A stretch of DNA of 64,000 bases from assembly GCF_000247815.1 (NCBI RefSeq), contig NC_021677.1:41022417-41086416 (forward strand). The letters are read 5' to 3'. A program made the position numbers and the translations under genes. The stretch is from Ficedula albicollis. Taxonomy: Eukaryota > Chordata > Aves > Passeriformes > Muscicapidae. Under the pieces are notes generated by a model. It searched no databases and was not told where the DNA came from. It saw only the letters and a list, made by a program, of their open reading frames with translations. Shown here in pieces: positions 1-29,280 of this stretch; the stretch's first letter is position 1; each line of letters starts with the position of its first letter.

Positions 1-2529
1 TTTTAAATATGTCTTTGTTTCACAGTGGTATACTTGTATTCTGTGTGGCTTATTTTGTATTTTGATTTCTGTTTGTTTAGACTCTGTAAATGTTTTTAAT
101 TGGCTGATGTTTTCAGACCCAGGCTTGAACCCTAAGGTCCAGGTGGCTCTTATCAGTTGCAATAGTGTCTTGGTGAAGCACTCCAGTTAAAACTTGCCTA
201 GTGTTATGAAAATTAGTTTGCTTGTGTTAGAAAACAATGTCAGCAGCTGGAAATTGTATTGGAGAGAAGATCCATCCATCCTTAAAAATGAAAAGGAAGC
301 AGCTTCAGTTCTGACTCTTCGTTGGTGCCAAATTAAACTCAGTATTTTGCAACTTCTGCCTTGTCCAACAGCAAGGGGTGTGACTGATAGTTCTCAAAGG
401 TAAAAAATCTTCTCTAGCTTATGTCAGAGTCTTCAGAGATTGTATTCAACATCCTGTTCGATCTCTTGTCTTACTCCACTTTCCTTTGTCTTTTCTCGTT
501 TGTATAGTCAGTGTTAAGAGATCATTCAAATGTGTTGACAAGTAGATAGTGATCAATCCAAGGGACTGACAGAAGAAACTGTATCACAGGGGAAAGGTGT
601 TTTCTCTTGAAATCGTTATGTTTGTGTTCACTCTTGGATTCCACATATTTTCTGTCACTCAAGACCAGATAAATTCTGAGAAGGTTAAACAATTATGTTC
701 ATACCTTATTAGTTTCACCATCACTTGCTTCAGGCATGAACTCATAGGACAGAACATGCATTTTTCTATTTCTGGTGCACTCACACACGTGACACGCTGA
801 ATAATTCACTTGTCCAAAATGCAGCTCTCTGATGCAGCTGTTCCCTTCATTAGCTTATCTTTCATTTCCATAAGACAGTCACGCTCATGTTCACTTTCTT
901 CACGATTTTGTTGGCTCATGATGAAATTTTAGTTGCAGAATTTGTTACTTCAGACTTATGCACATTCTCAGCAGCTGTGGGCTTCAAGACCACAGACCTT
1001 AGGTCTGTCTTGTCACAGCCTCCTCTGCTGTGCATGGTATTGGCTATCACCTCCAGCTCCGTCAGGGGCGTTATTGCCATATAAGATTTAGCTTCAGTAA
1101 CTAACAATTCCATTCCTTTCTTTCTTCCTCCCAAAGGATCTGAGTTATCCTTATTCCACTGGGTTTTAGGATTGAGTAGCTGGAGGATATACGTCCTTGT
1201 GGACCTCTTATCTCTGCTTTTGTTCTCTAGTTTGTTTGTTCAGGTTATCACAGCCACTGCTGAAAACAGTAGAGAGGTTTGTAGGATAGAGATTTGGCTA
1301 GCTCAGGAAAGGTGGCTGTCTTACATGAATCATTGTCAGAAGCAACATTCTTACATCTTTGTCAAGAAAATTACCAATTCGTGCTGGCTTATTACAAACA
1401 CAGGTGAATTATTTTGTCAGCTTTGCCAGTATCACACCCACTCATTTTGGGATAATAATTTGAACTTGGTTACAGACATTTTTTCTGAACTTCTTTGCAC
1501 TGCATTTTAATTGTAGCCAACACCCACATCTGTAACTGTGTTGACTTAGTAGCAGTATATTAAATATCCTGTCTCTAAGATTTTTTAAAGATTCGGGAAA
1601 ATGCACAGTGTAGTGTAAGACCCTTATTTTGAAGGGATTAATTTTGTCAGGAACAGTGAAGATTTGCATCCTTTTACCTGAGAAAATTTTTCTCCTGCTT
1701 CCAACAAATAAAAAAAAGCAACCCAGGAGTATCAAGACTGATCCTTTACCTGAAGCCAAACACCTAGACCTTGAATTGCTATTTATTCTCAGGATGTGCT
1801 CAGCCAGAGCATCAAATGACATAGCAAGATTCCTTTGTCTTGAGCATCTGCTGATGCCATCTCTGAACATAAATGCTGATACTGGGAACATGTGCAATAG
1901 AGAATCAGGATCAAATTCTATGATTCCAGCCTCTTTATTTTTTCCATCCCCCTGTCCTTTTCAGCCTGGAGTCTGTATGCCTTTGTGCATGATGGGTACT
2001 GTGTACTGGAGTAATGTGTGTTTTGTCTCTTTGCAGCTCTGCTACCTCTATGTCTGTCCCTTTTCATAAGCCTCTCAGTGCTGCAGTTAAGAGGTTCAGT
2101 GGGAAAGCATAGAACTGTTTCCCACCCATTTTGGGAGGGAAGGCATTTTACAGGAAGTATTTTTTACTACAAGGGAGGGAAGTAGAATAGCAAACCACTT
2201 TGGATATATAATAGTTGCACAATGGGAGTACAGTTATATGTGTTCCTCAAGTGTGGTTTATTTTTTCTCTGTATCCATCAATGGTTCCATCAGAAGCATC
2301 CTTCTTCACTGCAATAAAATAATCATTAGAAAGCCCCAACAATCATTCAGCATCTGTTTAATTGGTGACAGTGAATAATGTAATCAAAGGAGTCCCCATC
2401 TTCTGTGATGTTTGTATCACTTCTAAATTCCAGGGCCTGTTCTAGTGACAGAGAATCAGGCTTATTACTCTTGAAAGCAGTAATGTGCACATCAGAGTTC
2501 TGGAGGCTGAGCTAATGAAGAGTTCATAC

Positions 2530-2724
2530 AGCATTTTGTGCTGTGTTTTAAGTGATGAGCACACGAGAACATAAAAATTAAGGGAAGGGATATTAGATTC
2601 TCTCCTTTCCAGAAGAGCTGACTTGTTAGCATTTTTTGCTGTGTTTTAAGTGATGAGCACACGAGGACATAAAAATTAAGGGAAGGGATATCAGATTCTC
2701 TCCTTTCCAGAAGAGCTGACTTGT
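2530..2724. repeat. Tandem duplication, about 97-bp unit, two copies
   Basis: Two adjacent copies (2,530-2,625 and 2,628-2,724) differ at only a few positions. Each starts near 'gcatttt', passes through 'agtgatgagcacacgag' and ends in 'agaagagctgacttgt'. I recognise no repeat family. It is either a recent local duplication or an assembly overlap error. Confidence 0.85.
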
Positions 2725-3606
2725 GCTCACTACATGAAGTATCAAGTTTCCTTTTAACATGTTTTATCATGGCCTTTAAAACAGACTCACAAGGCATGTG
2801 AGTGCATCAGTGGGAGATCATGCTGTGACCCTAGACAAACCACTTAGTCTTGGATGCCAACAAGATGGACTGAAATTTCTGTTCTCAAGACTAGGTATGT
2901 TTTTGGACAATCATGATTTATTGGAAATGCTCCTCACTATGATGCCTGCAAGGTCAACAGATGTATCTCTGATATGGGTTCCACATTGTGGAAGGAAGTT
3001 TTGGTATCAAGACCTTTGTTTACTAGAAGGAATCTAGTAAACTAGTAAGAAAGTGCTGTGCCTTTTTGTCATAATAGATACTCTCCATATGCATGGTGTT
3101 GAGTAGCTGGCAGTGCTAGACCATTCTTCTTTACCTGAGGAGCTCATTGATGTACAGATGACTTTACAGAACAGCCGAGGATTCTCAGCATGCATTCTCT
3201 AAGGCCTATACCTTGTACTAATACAACACTTCCAATTTTGGATTATTTGCTGGAAACATAGTCTGGCTTCTGTTTTATTTTTTAAGATTGACTTGATAAA
3301 ACTGCCAAGGACTTTTTTGCCATAGTCAGTCCTATATTTGCTGATAATCCTGGGCTCACTGTTAGAACCTGAATGGGTTATTTGCTGGTGTATAAATAGT
3401 TGGATCTTTTTGGTTGCAGTAAATGGTTGATTTATCGTCTTCAAATTATTTCCTTTCTGACCACATTATTTTTATGGATCTGATATAAGTTTCTTCCAAA
3501 AGAAGCTTCTGAACTCCACTTAAATCTGGGACTGAGCTTTTTTTTCCTTCTAGAACCTCATGTTTTTAGAGCTGAGACATCCTTGTTTACACCAAACATC
3601 AGGAGA

Positions 3607-3658
3607 ACTTTATTTAGCTTTACGGAATTGAACTTTATTTAGCTTTACAGAATTGAGA
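3607..3658. repeat. Short tandem duplication, about 25-bp unit
   Basis: The motif 'gaactttatttagctttac' followed by 'ggaatt' or 'agaatt' occurs twice in immediate succession. It is a small local duplication with no evident function. Confidence 0.75.
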
Positions 3659-6600
3659 TTGCTTATACCAACAGCTTAACATTCATAATTTTGTTTTTTG
3701 TGCAGAAAGTGGTTAATTGGAAAAGAGAAGAGCAAGGAGGGGTGTAAGGGAGAAGTTGAAAAAGGAGTAATTGTTCACAATCATGCCTACTAGAAGTAGG
3801 AGCATCAAAGAAAACACAGATACAAGTTTCAAAGAAAAAAATTAAAGTAAGGGGAGATAGCAACCTTTTTCCACAGTATGTACTTGACCTATGGAATTTC
3901 TTTTTACAAAATGTAAATACAAAAAAGAGTATGTGATTTGAAAAGATAAGTAGACAAATCCATGAAAAAGTCATCCAGGTATATTAAAGTCATAGGGTGT
4001 ATTAAATATTAAAACTGAAAAACAGGAAGTTTCTAAGACTTTTCAAATTACTATTCTGGGGAAGTCTCACAATGGGCTGTTCTAATTTCTAACTTATGCA
4101 TCAGGCATGGGCTGTTGACCTCTGTCCAACAAGAGCTGGGCTAGGTGGTCTTGTAGTCTGACTTTGTACGTATTTTTTATTTTGAGAGTTGCAATGCAGA
4201 CTATTAGAACAGCCAAGACAAAGCTGCTTTCATGACAATGGCATGTTCCACCAGAATTCATCCTGTGGTGCTGAGTTTTCTCAAGAAAAATGTTGCTGAC
4301 ATACGCCAAGTTGTCACAAGCAGCCATGCTTTTACCTAGGTGGGCATTATAAATTGCAGAGCCTTTCAGAATGATGAAACTTTTACAAGAACATAAGGGA
4401 CACCAAGATCCACCTCTAGACAAATTGGGATTTTGGAGAAAAGTAGGCTGCCATGTGGAAGTCATTCATAATACGATCCTTGAAAATGGTTAATGGCATA
4501 GATATGGAAAAAAAAGCTTTCCGCTTACTGAAGCTTTTAAGTTGTCTTATTCATACACATTTCACTTCTTGCCATCTTTGTCTTCCAAAGAGTTTGAGTG
4601 CAGAGCACCTTCAAGGTGAATGTACACAAGCACAGCATGTCTAAATGAGCCTGGTAATTTGTTCCTTCCCACTTTAGAACACTGCTGTCCTTTTCTAAGG
4701 AATGAAGGTTCCCTGCTGACTTGGAGATGAGTAGTTAGGAAATGCAGACTGATCTCAAAATTGTGGATTCTGAGTCTTCCTTTGAAGTTGTAATGCAAGC
4801 GGACAACTCCACTGAACTGAAGGTGACAACACCAAGTTTGCCCTGAGGAGTCTGCTCTATTACCTTACCAAAAAAGGATTTTATTGGCCCTCATTGAAAA
4901 GGAGTATTCACTGCTGTTTTGAATTAAAAGGAAAGAATCACTGATCACTGTGGAGACCCTGGTATGAAGCCTTTGTAAGTGGTATTCAGTGAATCATAGT
5001 GGTTCCCAAGGGAAAAGACTATTCTTAACAAGGCCTCTTCTCTACAGTCCATGCCTACAACACAGACAGTGAGCTTGAGAAATCTTCTGTTTCTTGAAAA
5101 GAGGTGGCTTTCTTATCTGATCTCTCAGACAAATCAAATTTGCCTTGAAAGGACCAAATTTGATGCAGTTGTTAAGGATTTAGGGGCTGTAAAAAATGCA
5201 TCTTTTATTAACAAAATTTTTATCATTTGACTGGGGCAGGTGAAAGAGGTCCTGTTATCTCTAGAAGCAATTTCAACACTGTATTTGACATTTTGCCTTC
5301 TGCTGTTCTGGGGTGTGCAACAGAAGACATTAGTTCAGTTTGGTGCCCCTACAAGAATATTTTAGAAAATCTTATTTCACCATAGTTGTAGCAATGGTAA
5401 AGTGTAGTCTCCTTTCCCCACACAAAGGGGAGACAAGTTACAGTACTCAGTGTAGTTATCTTCCAAAGTCATAAAATCTCCCCCAGAAATATTTTGGTGT
5501 TATTGAGCTGATCCCTTATCTTGAGTATTATCATGTCAAAGGTCAGCAAGGAGTCTTTGAAAAGTTTCTGTACTGGCAAGTCAAAATGCTTGACTCATTC
5601 TACTATAAAACTTTTTTTCTGAGTTTTTTTTTCTTAGGGAGGAAAAACAACAAGGGATTTTGTTCCCTGCTGTTTCCAGTAATTATTCTATAGGATTTAC
5701 CTCATGGTTTTCATGTGGTTTTGCCTTATTTATATGATGATCTGAAAAAGTTATGCTGTGTCAGATATATTTAATACACCAAGGATGTCTTAATACACCA
5801 TTCTTCAAGGTGCAGATAGAGAGCTGTGAATCTGCTGGGAAGTTTTAGGCATCCCATTGGTGCCACTACTTACATTGTTAATGCTTCCAGTTGCATGATG
5901 CTTCCCCCATTCAGTCTGGGGTTATCTTCCTTCCTGAAAGTGTTTTATCCACTATTGCTAATTCCAGAAATTCAGTGTGGAAATCATTTTCTCTGTGATA
6001 CCAGCCTGGATTTTTTTTTTCCTTATCCACAGACCTACAAAACACGTCTCCATATATGTAGTAAAACTTTATTTTGAAAATTATCTAGGAATAAGGATTG
6101 GTGGCTCCCTCTACTAAATTGTGGCCCAGGTATTTTGAATGAAGGCAGGTAAAATTTACAAAAGTTAAGACAATTTAAAATGTGTTTTCAGCACAATGTA
6201 ACAATGTAAGCACTGCTGCCACACTGTAATTCCCTGAGATTTTATTGCCATCTCTTTTCTTTTTTTTCTCTTTGTTTGTTCTGTTTGTTTTTTTCCAGTT
6301 CTTCAGATTAGCATGACAGAGCACTTAGCATGGTAGTATCTAAATGAGATCTTCAGATCCTGAAGCATACTTAGAGATTATTGTAGCAAGTCTCCTCCGA
6401 GGGGGCAGACATCAAATTGTGTCATGCAAAGCAGCTTGTTGCAAGCTGGATGTCTTTCAGAGACTCTTGTTGTGAGTCAGTCTGTCTGCTACTGCTTTCT
6501 TCTGCAAGTGGAGTTTCTTACGAATCCTTGAAAATAGTGGTTTTCTTTGAAGCATCTAGTCAACCTGCAGGAGGATTTCAGCACTTCAAAAGGCCAAAAT

Positions 6601-7049
6601 TTTGTTTCAAGAAAGGGCCAGAACATGGTTACCATGACATTCCCTAGTCATTACACTACATGCATTGCACAAATCCTGTAAGATTTGCCCCTGGCTGCAC
6701 AGCAAATCTTTGTTTTGACTGCTTCCTGGAGAGGATAATAACTTCAGGAGAAAAAAGAAATCCTTCCTGAAAAATATCAGGAAATCTGGTTTGATATGAC
6801 CCAGCTGGTTTCTTTCATCAAGTGATGTATATGCAGTGGCCATGATATATTATTATAATGCCTCATTTCTGAATCTGATGAGTGAATATCTAAAAAGCCA
6901 GTGGAAATGGCTGGGTGTCGGCAGACCAGAAAACAAAGTCTGCTTTGCTTTCTGCAACACACCTAATGCCTACATGTTTTTTCCTGTATTGGCCCCATGT
7001 GGACAGCAATGAGGTATCTTCTTCCTTTTCTTCTGTCACACCTGGAAGG

Positions 7050-7534
7050 ATGGGTTGCCATCCAGAGGGACCTGGACAAACTCAAGAAATGGGGTGACCT
7101 AACTGTGGCCTTCCAGTATCTGAAGAGAGCCTTCAAGACAAAAAGAGACTTTTTACCACAGCCATCCAGAGGGACCTGGACAAACTCAAGAAATGGGGTG
7201 ACCTAACTGGGGCCTTCCAGTATCTGAAGAGAGCCTTCAAGACAAAAAGAGACTTTTTACCACAACATGTAGTGACAGGACAAGAAGGAGTGGATTTAAA
7301 CTGAAAGAGTAACTTTAGATTAGATATTAGGAAGAAATTCTTTATTGTGAGGTTTGTGAGGCACTGGAACAGGCTGCCCAGGGAAAATGTGGACATTGGA
7401 ACTCTGGGGATGTTCAAGGCCAGGCTGGATGAAGCTCTGAGCAACGTGGTCTAATGGAAGGTGTCCCTGTTCATGGTAGGGGGTTGGAACTACAATATTT
7501 TTAAGGTTCCTTCCAACCCAAATCATTCTATGAT
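7050..7534 (+). mobile_element. CR1 LINE, 5'-truncated 3' end
   Basis: The segment matches my memory of the avian CR1 3' region: 'ccagagggacctggacaaact', the block around 'gtagtgacaggacaag', 'agattagatattaggaagaa', 'aggcactggaacaggctgcc', and the terminal block 'ccttccaacccaaatcattc' followed by 'tatgat'. CR1 is the dominant avian non-LTR retrotransposon. Copies are usually truncated at the 5' end and end in short 'attctatgatt'-type repeats. This copy has no intact coding region. It carries an internal 104-bp duplication (7,057-7,160 and 7,161-7,264) that is not part of the family pattern. The 5' boundary is approximate. Confidence 0.9.
7057..7264. repeat. Perfect-length 104-bp tandem duplication inside the CR1
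   Basis: Copy 1 is 7,057-7,160 and copy 2 is 7,161-7,264. Both start at 'gccatccagagggacctgg' and end at 'agactttttaccaca'. The copies differ by about one base, so the duplication is much younger than the CR1 insertion or was created during assembly. Confidence 0.9.
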
Positions 7535-10500
7535 CTTTCCTAGTCAGCTAAGTGGAATGAGAGGCAAAGAATATCACCCTGCACGAAGATCACAACCCTC
7601 CTGGAAATGGGAGAAATAAGTCTTTGTCTTCAGAAGGTACCACTTGGTATTGCTTGGTTTAAGTTAACAGTAGCAGCATAAACCAGCATGGGGGACAGAG
7701 TTTCTGCCTGGAAGCTGTTCACCAAGTTTGCAGGATGTGGGAAACCAATAATGGTGGAGGGAGGGGTGGGGGGAAAGGGAAGGAGTAGAGGAGTGGTTTG
7801 CCATAAACCACAGCTGTAAAGAAACCATTATTCATTACTACATAGAAAGGTCCTTACCCCTAAGTGTATTTTTCATTAAATCATAGTAGTAGAAAGGGCC
7901 CAGCTACTTGGTTGAATGCCTTCAGACCATCTCTGCATCCTTCTTAGAAACCTAGCCCTACATAAGGGTGTTATAAAGCATCCAAGTGACTGTGATCTTT
8001 AATCTTGGAAACCGATCTTTCCCAGAAACACATTGTGATATCCAAAGTGCTGTACCATATTCTTTCTGTAATTATGGGCATAAGTGGCATCTCAAATGCA
8101 TTACTGTCATTTAGAGAAGGGCAACCATTAATTAACAGTTTTCATTTGCTGTGTTTTTTGTTGTTAAACCAGAATTCATTTCTAAAACAATCTATTTCTT
8201 GATGTGTAAACTGTCTCCTCTCTTCTGTGTTGACTTGTTGCATGATAAAGGATCTTGCATTTGTATCTGAAGCCTCTCTTCAAGAGAGGACAAGAGACAC
8301 TGAGCTTTGTTGTTTCCATCTGTCAATTCTGGAACTGCATAAGAAATTAACCAGGATTTAAATTAATTCCCTGTATGCAAAAGAAAATACTGGTAAAGCA
8401 GAGATCTGAAAGTCCAGGTGTTCTTTTACTAAACATAGTAATTTTATACAGCTTTTGACCAATCTTTCTACTGATTTTGAATGTAAAAAATAATAGATGT
8501 TATTTTAAAATAATTAGAAGACATATTTGCATCCTTGCACTATATCCAAATTGCCACAATTAATGTAGGCTATAGGCAGCCAATAAGACCACAGAGTAGT
8601 ATAGTTTTCCAAGTGTGTCGATACCACACTGTTGACTCCATATGTATTGAAAACTGTATCTTCATTATTGGCTTCATTGCCTTTCAATTACCTATTAGAG
8701 AAGACAAGCCAGTACTACAGAGATGCCGCTAGAAACACTTGTAGTGGGCATAAAACCTTTAATGCATAGTGGAGCTGGCTCTGGAGCTGCATTCTGGTCA
8801 CTGTGATACTCAACCTGCCCTGCATTGGACTTGAGATGATATTGAAGACATCTGCCTCCTAAGACGTTTCAATGGATACTCTTCATGGGATGGCTGTTGT
8901 GATTGCCTTTACAAAGAGACCTGAGCCAGACCTCCTGTATATTTGTTCTGGTGAGGACATCGAGTCACAGATAAGGAAAGCTTCAGAGCAGCACAGAAAG
9001 ATAAGAAAAGGATCTGTGAACTGAGAAAATGAAAATTTTGATAGCTACCACAGAGAGATATAAGACATCCCAAGACCCAGCAGAACAGAACTATAATGTT
9101 GCCAGAGGAGTGGACAGGTATGCCTGTCTTTTATTACTTTTGGGCACAGTCCATCTTTCTGACTGACTGTATTGATGTCTGTTGGTTATGTGGAAAGGTG
9201 AAACACCAAGCAGCATATCCCAGTTCACAAAGTGGTAACAGGAATGGGCTTTATGTAAGTGCAGTGGGATTGCTAGAGACCATCCAATTCAATGCCCAGG
9301 GATCAAAGAAAGACTCATTTAGTCTGTAAAGACCATTCTTTGCTGTACCCACTGAAGCAGTGTTCCTCTCAGGGCTCTACAGTGCCCTACAGCCTGAAAA
9401 ACAAGGTGTTTTTCAGGTTCAGGATCTAGACCAAGTTCAGGTCTAGGCCTTTTGCCTACTATAATAGTTTGCCACAGAGAAACAGGGACTGCACAGATGG
9501 TTGTTTGATCATCTATGTAGGATCTGCCTTATGGTACTGCAGAATAGGTTTTTTTCACTGTAATCATTGATCTTTGTTAAAGAGAAACTGAGCTGGGATT
9601 GTTTTCGTCAGCTTTTGTTTGTTTCTGAAACAACAAAAGGGAACTGTTGAGAGCTGTATTCGGTGTTGGCAATGAAGATCCCACTTTTTCTTTCCCATTG
9701 TCTTCAATTTGCTAGCTAGTAACAGCACAGTAATTGCCTCTGCCTTCTCACACAAGTGTCCTGAAACATTTTGGTACACTTGCGCCCAGAAGTGTTTTCA
9801 ATCTGTTACTATGCTGTTACTGAATTAGAGTTAAAACACCCCTAGAAAAGTTACTTTAGTTTTAAGAAAAAGAAATTTAGTGTCACAAATATATTTCTCA
9901 AATGTCGCTGCCGAAATGAAAGGCCGAACAGAAAAGCAGTAGCTGAAATGTGTTTGATTTCAAAAAATACTGTTCCCATGAGTGTACCTGTGTCTATACT
10001 GGTTGGACACCCCAGGACTCTTCACCCCTGATTTCCATTGCCATTTTGTCTCCTTTGCCAAGAGGCAAAAGGCTTGGTCTTTCTGCCGGCCCTTGCTGTC
10101 AGGGAGGAGCAGCAGGGAACAAGGGCTGGTACCAGTCCCATCTCAGGGGGCTGCCAGAGCTAACCCGTGGGTGGTTCCGATGTGCCCCAGGTGCCACGCA
10201 GAACTTTGAGTGTGCAAGTGTTCTAGCTGAACCCTTTGCAGCTCCCCCTCCTTGATTCCCTGTTTATTAGCAAGGAAGCCCTTCAGCTGGATGGGGAGCA
10301 AAGCCAGCCCAGGGCTCAGGAGGAACAATGACCAAAGAACAGACTGCAGCTTGTAAACCAAAACATCCCTTGAGGCTGCTGCTAAAAGGAGATCAGAGAG
10401 AATTCCTATGCCAATAGGCATCTGGATTTCTCCTACACACACTCTCTGGTAGCTGGTAAATTTCTGGCCTGTCTATCAGCATGGTGGTGTAGTCATAATG

Positions 10501-11632
10501 CATTTATTTGCTCCTCCCTGGGCAGGTGGCACAGAAGCCTGGGCACAGAGAGGCACAGGGCACAGCCATACTGTAGTGCTGCAGGACTTATCAGAGCTTT
10601 CATCATCACACCAATCACAGGTCAGGGAGCCCCAGAGTGATGAAACTGGGGAGTGCCTCTGTCAAGGCACATGTGCCTTGGGCTGAATGGCATACAGGTT
10701 GGCAGGCTGCCTCCACTGACCCACCCTTGCTAACCTCCATCCAGTTGGTGATGGTTCAGGAAGGCTGTTTATGGTTTATTAAGACATTTGAGTTTACAGA
10801 GTTTGGCAGCCTCACATGAGCTATATGGAAGCAGCCACTATTGTAAAGGGCTTGATGGAAGAGCTGGATTCTGAGCTGACATGGAGAGCCCTGGCCACAA
10901 GTAATTAACCAACTAGTTGTCATTTTACACTCAGTTGCTGGTGACCAGGAATTGGGAGGAGACAGGGAGGAACCTTTGTGGTCTCTAGAACATGGCTTTT
11001 AAGTAGCTGTGTTTTGGCAAGTCAGAGACAGCCTCTGAGTCTCATGTGGCATTCAGCACCAGAAATTTTTACCTCTGGGAGGATCTATGGCTGCAAAATC
11101 CCATTTAAAGGACTACATTGATTTCTTGCCCGGGCAGCATCTGTAATCTTTTTTATGAGCATCACATCAGTACATGAGAGGAAGGGTGTGTTATTTACCT
11201 GGATGTACAGTCTGTACTGGCAGACCATATATATCTTCAAATGGACATATGATACTTGTCAGCTGTGGCAACTGCATTGCCTTGGATATTTAAACAGTAT
11301 TGTTGAAAGTGTTTTATGTTTGAGGGGAGCTTTATATGAATCTATCAAAAGCAGATGCCAGCAGCAATGTACATGTCTGAAGGACATGTCTGAAGGTTGG
11401 AACAGGGCACATTTACACCAGGTACAGTTTGAGGGTAATAAGAAATTTCCATTTTGGGATTTTCTTGCTGACCTAAATTCTGTCTGTTCTTTTGAAGAAA
11501 CATTTTGGAAAGGGTAAAAATTTTAGACTGAGAATGCCACAGCAGTAGTAGTTTAAAACCAGCAAATCATCCAACCCTCCAACAAAAAAATTGCTTGTGA
11601 AAAAATTAGCATCTCCCCCCACCCCCCAAATA
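7535..11632. other. Flank downstream of TGFB3, no gene seen
   Basis: No exon or RNA gene was recognised. There are two further minus-strand AATAAA hexamers (10,263-10,268 and about 10,775-10,780). These could serve longer TGFB3 3' ends. I see no other support for transcription here. Confidence 0.45.
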
Positions 11633-11638
11633 TTTATT
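11633..11638 (-). terminator. Candidate poly(A) signal of TGFB3
   Basis: The minus strand reads AATAAATATTT followed by a G-run element (GGGGGGTGGGGGG). That is a canonical hexamer with a G-rich downstream element. It lies about 960 bases beyond the TGFB3 stop codon, giving a 3' UTR of about 1 kb, which is plausible for this gene. The hexamer is visible; its use is inferred. Confidence 0.45.
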
Positions 11639-12598
11639 TTTTTACAAAGTTTTTGAGATTACTATTTTTTAAGTCTTGGCAGGTGAGACCAAGTTCAGGT
11701 CATCATGCAGAACAGGTGCAGAACACCCCAAAGCACCTCACAAACCACAACAGACAAGAGGTCCTCAGGGTGTATCAGATCACAAATGAATAGGCCCAGT
11801 ATTCAGGTACCCACAGATGCTCCTGCCCTGACCCTGAAACCATCTCTTAGAAACTCCAGGAAGGTAAAAGAGCTGAATGGAGACATAAGTTCCTCTGAAA
11901 ATGGCCTCAGCACCCTCTTTCCTTGTATTTGCCCACCCTTGGTAGGCTGACTGAGAGCCTTGCAGTTTGCATTTGGAACCCAATAGCCAGGATCTGTAAA
12001 CTGAACTTAGAGGTTTTGGCAAACACAGTTTCAGTTGCAGGACTCCTGGAGCACAGCTCTGAGGAACATTAAGTGTATCTCTGAGCACTTCTCTTAGCAG
12101 CTTCCCTGCTTGGTGCATTTTCCTTCTCCAAGGAAATTGCCTTCAAAAATTCCTCCTAAAGGGAAAGCCTTTAATACTTCAGGCTAATGGGGAGGGCTGA
12201 GGTCTTAAGATAGCTAAAGCAAGAAGAAAACATCTCCCCTTTTCCATTCTCTCTTTCACCTGCTTTCTCATTCTCTTGCTTTCCCATCTCAACCACCCAG
12301 CATTCAAATACACAGCAGTTCTTCCATATTATCCTTTTCTTCTGCACCAACTGTCCAGCCATTTTGGAGAGTGTGGCCTTTGTGTCACCAAAGTACTTCC
12401 TAGAAGGAACATTACACTGCCAAGACGACCAAGGAGTGTTCCAGAAGAAATCCCCAAGGGCTGCCAGACTCTCAAGGTTTGGCACTTGGCCCTCAGCATG
12501 CGTAGTCTCTGACCCCCAGTTCTCTTTGTGTTAGCCTGGGAGCAGGAGAGTGGGTGCTGACAGTTTTTTCCTTGGCTTTGGGTGGGCCAGGGGGCCTT
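11639..12598 (-). other. TGFB3: Probable TGFB3 3' UTR
   Basis: This follows the TGFB3 stop codon on the minus strand and runs to the candidate poly(A) signal. I see no splice signal or conserved coding on either strand. The plus-strand open frame at 11,705-11,950 lies antisense inside it and was not accepted as a gene. Confidence 0.5.
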
Positions 12599-28460
<15,862 letters not shown>

Positions 28461-28964
28461 ATATGGAATGTGGAACAGGTTGACAAGAAATCCAAACCGG
28501 GGCAGCTGGGGGTGCTGGATGCCCTGTGAGCCATTTTATACAGCTCTGAGGAGATGTAAGGGTGAGCTGCTCACTGTTTGCTTGTGCTTTGCTTGGGAAG
28601 AGGAATTAAGAGTTCTTTGATGGAGCAGACAAAGACGTAACAAGATCTAGTGGCTCCAAGATGATGACAGGCAAATTTTCACTTGAAGTAAGATTGAGTA
28701 CAGTGAGCAAATTCTGACTGTTGATGTTAATTATCCATGGAATATTATTTTGTCGATTGAGTTGGATGTTTCTAGACCTTCTCAGGCACTTCTGAAATGA
28801 GTTTTGGATGCTTTTCCCCACTGGGATCTCTACCCTGCTGCCAGGTTGGAGGTCACACTAAATGCAGCAAATGATTGCTTTGGACTCCAGTAATCCATTT
28901 GCTACAGTGCTGCATGGTGAGATATTAGTTAAGATGGAGATAAATACAGAAATTACAAGAAATT

Positions 28965-29280
28965 ATGAGAGTTTCCCAGAGGCTGGTCTTGGGCCCAGGT
29001 TTTATTAATGATCTTGGCACACCAAAATGGATGTGCTGATTCAACTGGCTGCTTATCCAAAACTGGAGGCATTGTCCGTACAGGGGAGGACCAGGATATC
29101 CTATAGGAGGGTGTAGGGCAATTTTGAAGGCTAATACAGGAGAAATGGGATGAAATGCAATAGTACAAAGTGCAGGGTTATGTTGCTAATGTTACAAGCT
29201 GACAGCAGGAGCTTACTGCTTAGAAGTAATAAAGGAGAAGGATGTAGGTGTCCTGCTTGTTCCAGTATTAGGCCACTCAC
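28965..29280 (+). mobile_element. Decayed LINE reverse transcriptase remnant
   Basis: Plus-strand translation with stops ignored gives LVLGPG, then INDL, and further on CYKL, a few residues, LEVIKEKDVGVLLV. These follow the order of non-LTR RT blocks that I remember as VLGPVLFNIFINDL and then CYKLG, LE, EEKDLGVLVD. It is heavily mutated, with several in-frame stops. The family is probably CR1-like but unproven. Edges are approximate. Confidence 0.5.

Larger units (their letters stand above)
1..7049. other. Flank with no recognised gene
   Basis: AT-rich sequence in which I recognise no exon on either strand. The open frames are short, with no family resemblance and no convincing splice context. 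In human the gene beyond the TGFB3 3' end is TTLL5, on the opposite strand to TGFB3, so its last exons or 3' UTR could lie here or further left. I could not identify any TTLL5 sequence by eye. A 97-bp tandem duplication lies at 2,530-2,724 and is listed separately. Confidence 0.5.

Noticed and set aside
1442..2069. Overlapping 146- and 151-codon open frames on opposite strands
   Set aside because: No recognisable domain, no supporting splice or promoter context, and typical of chance frames in AT-rich DNA.
11705..11950. 81-codon plus-strand open frame rich in Ser/Thr/Pro
   Set aside because: Considered as a possible last exon of TTLL5. There is no convincing acceptor, I could not match it to TTLL5, and it lies antisense in the probable TGFB3 3' UTR.
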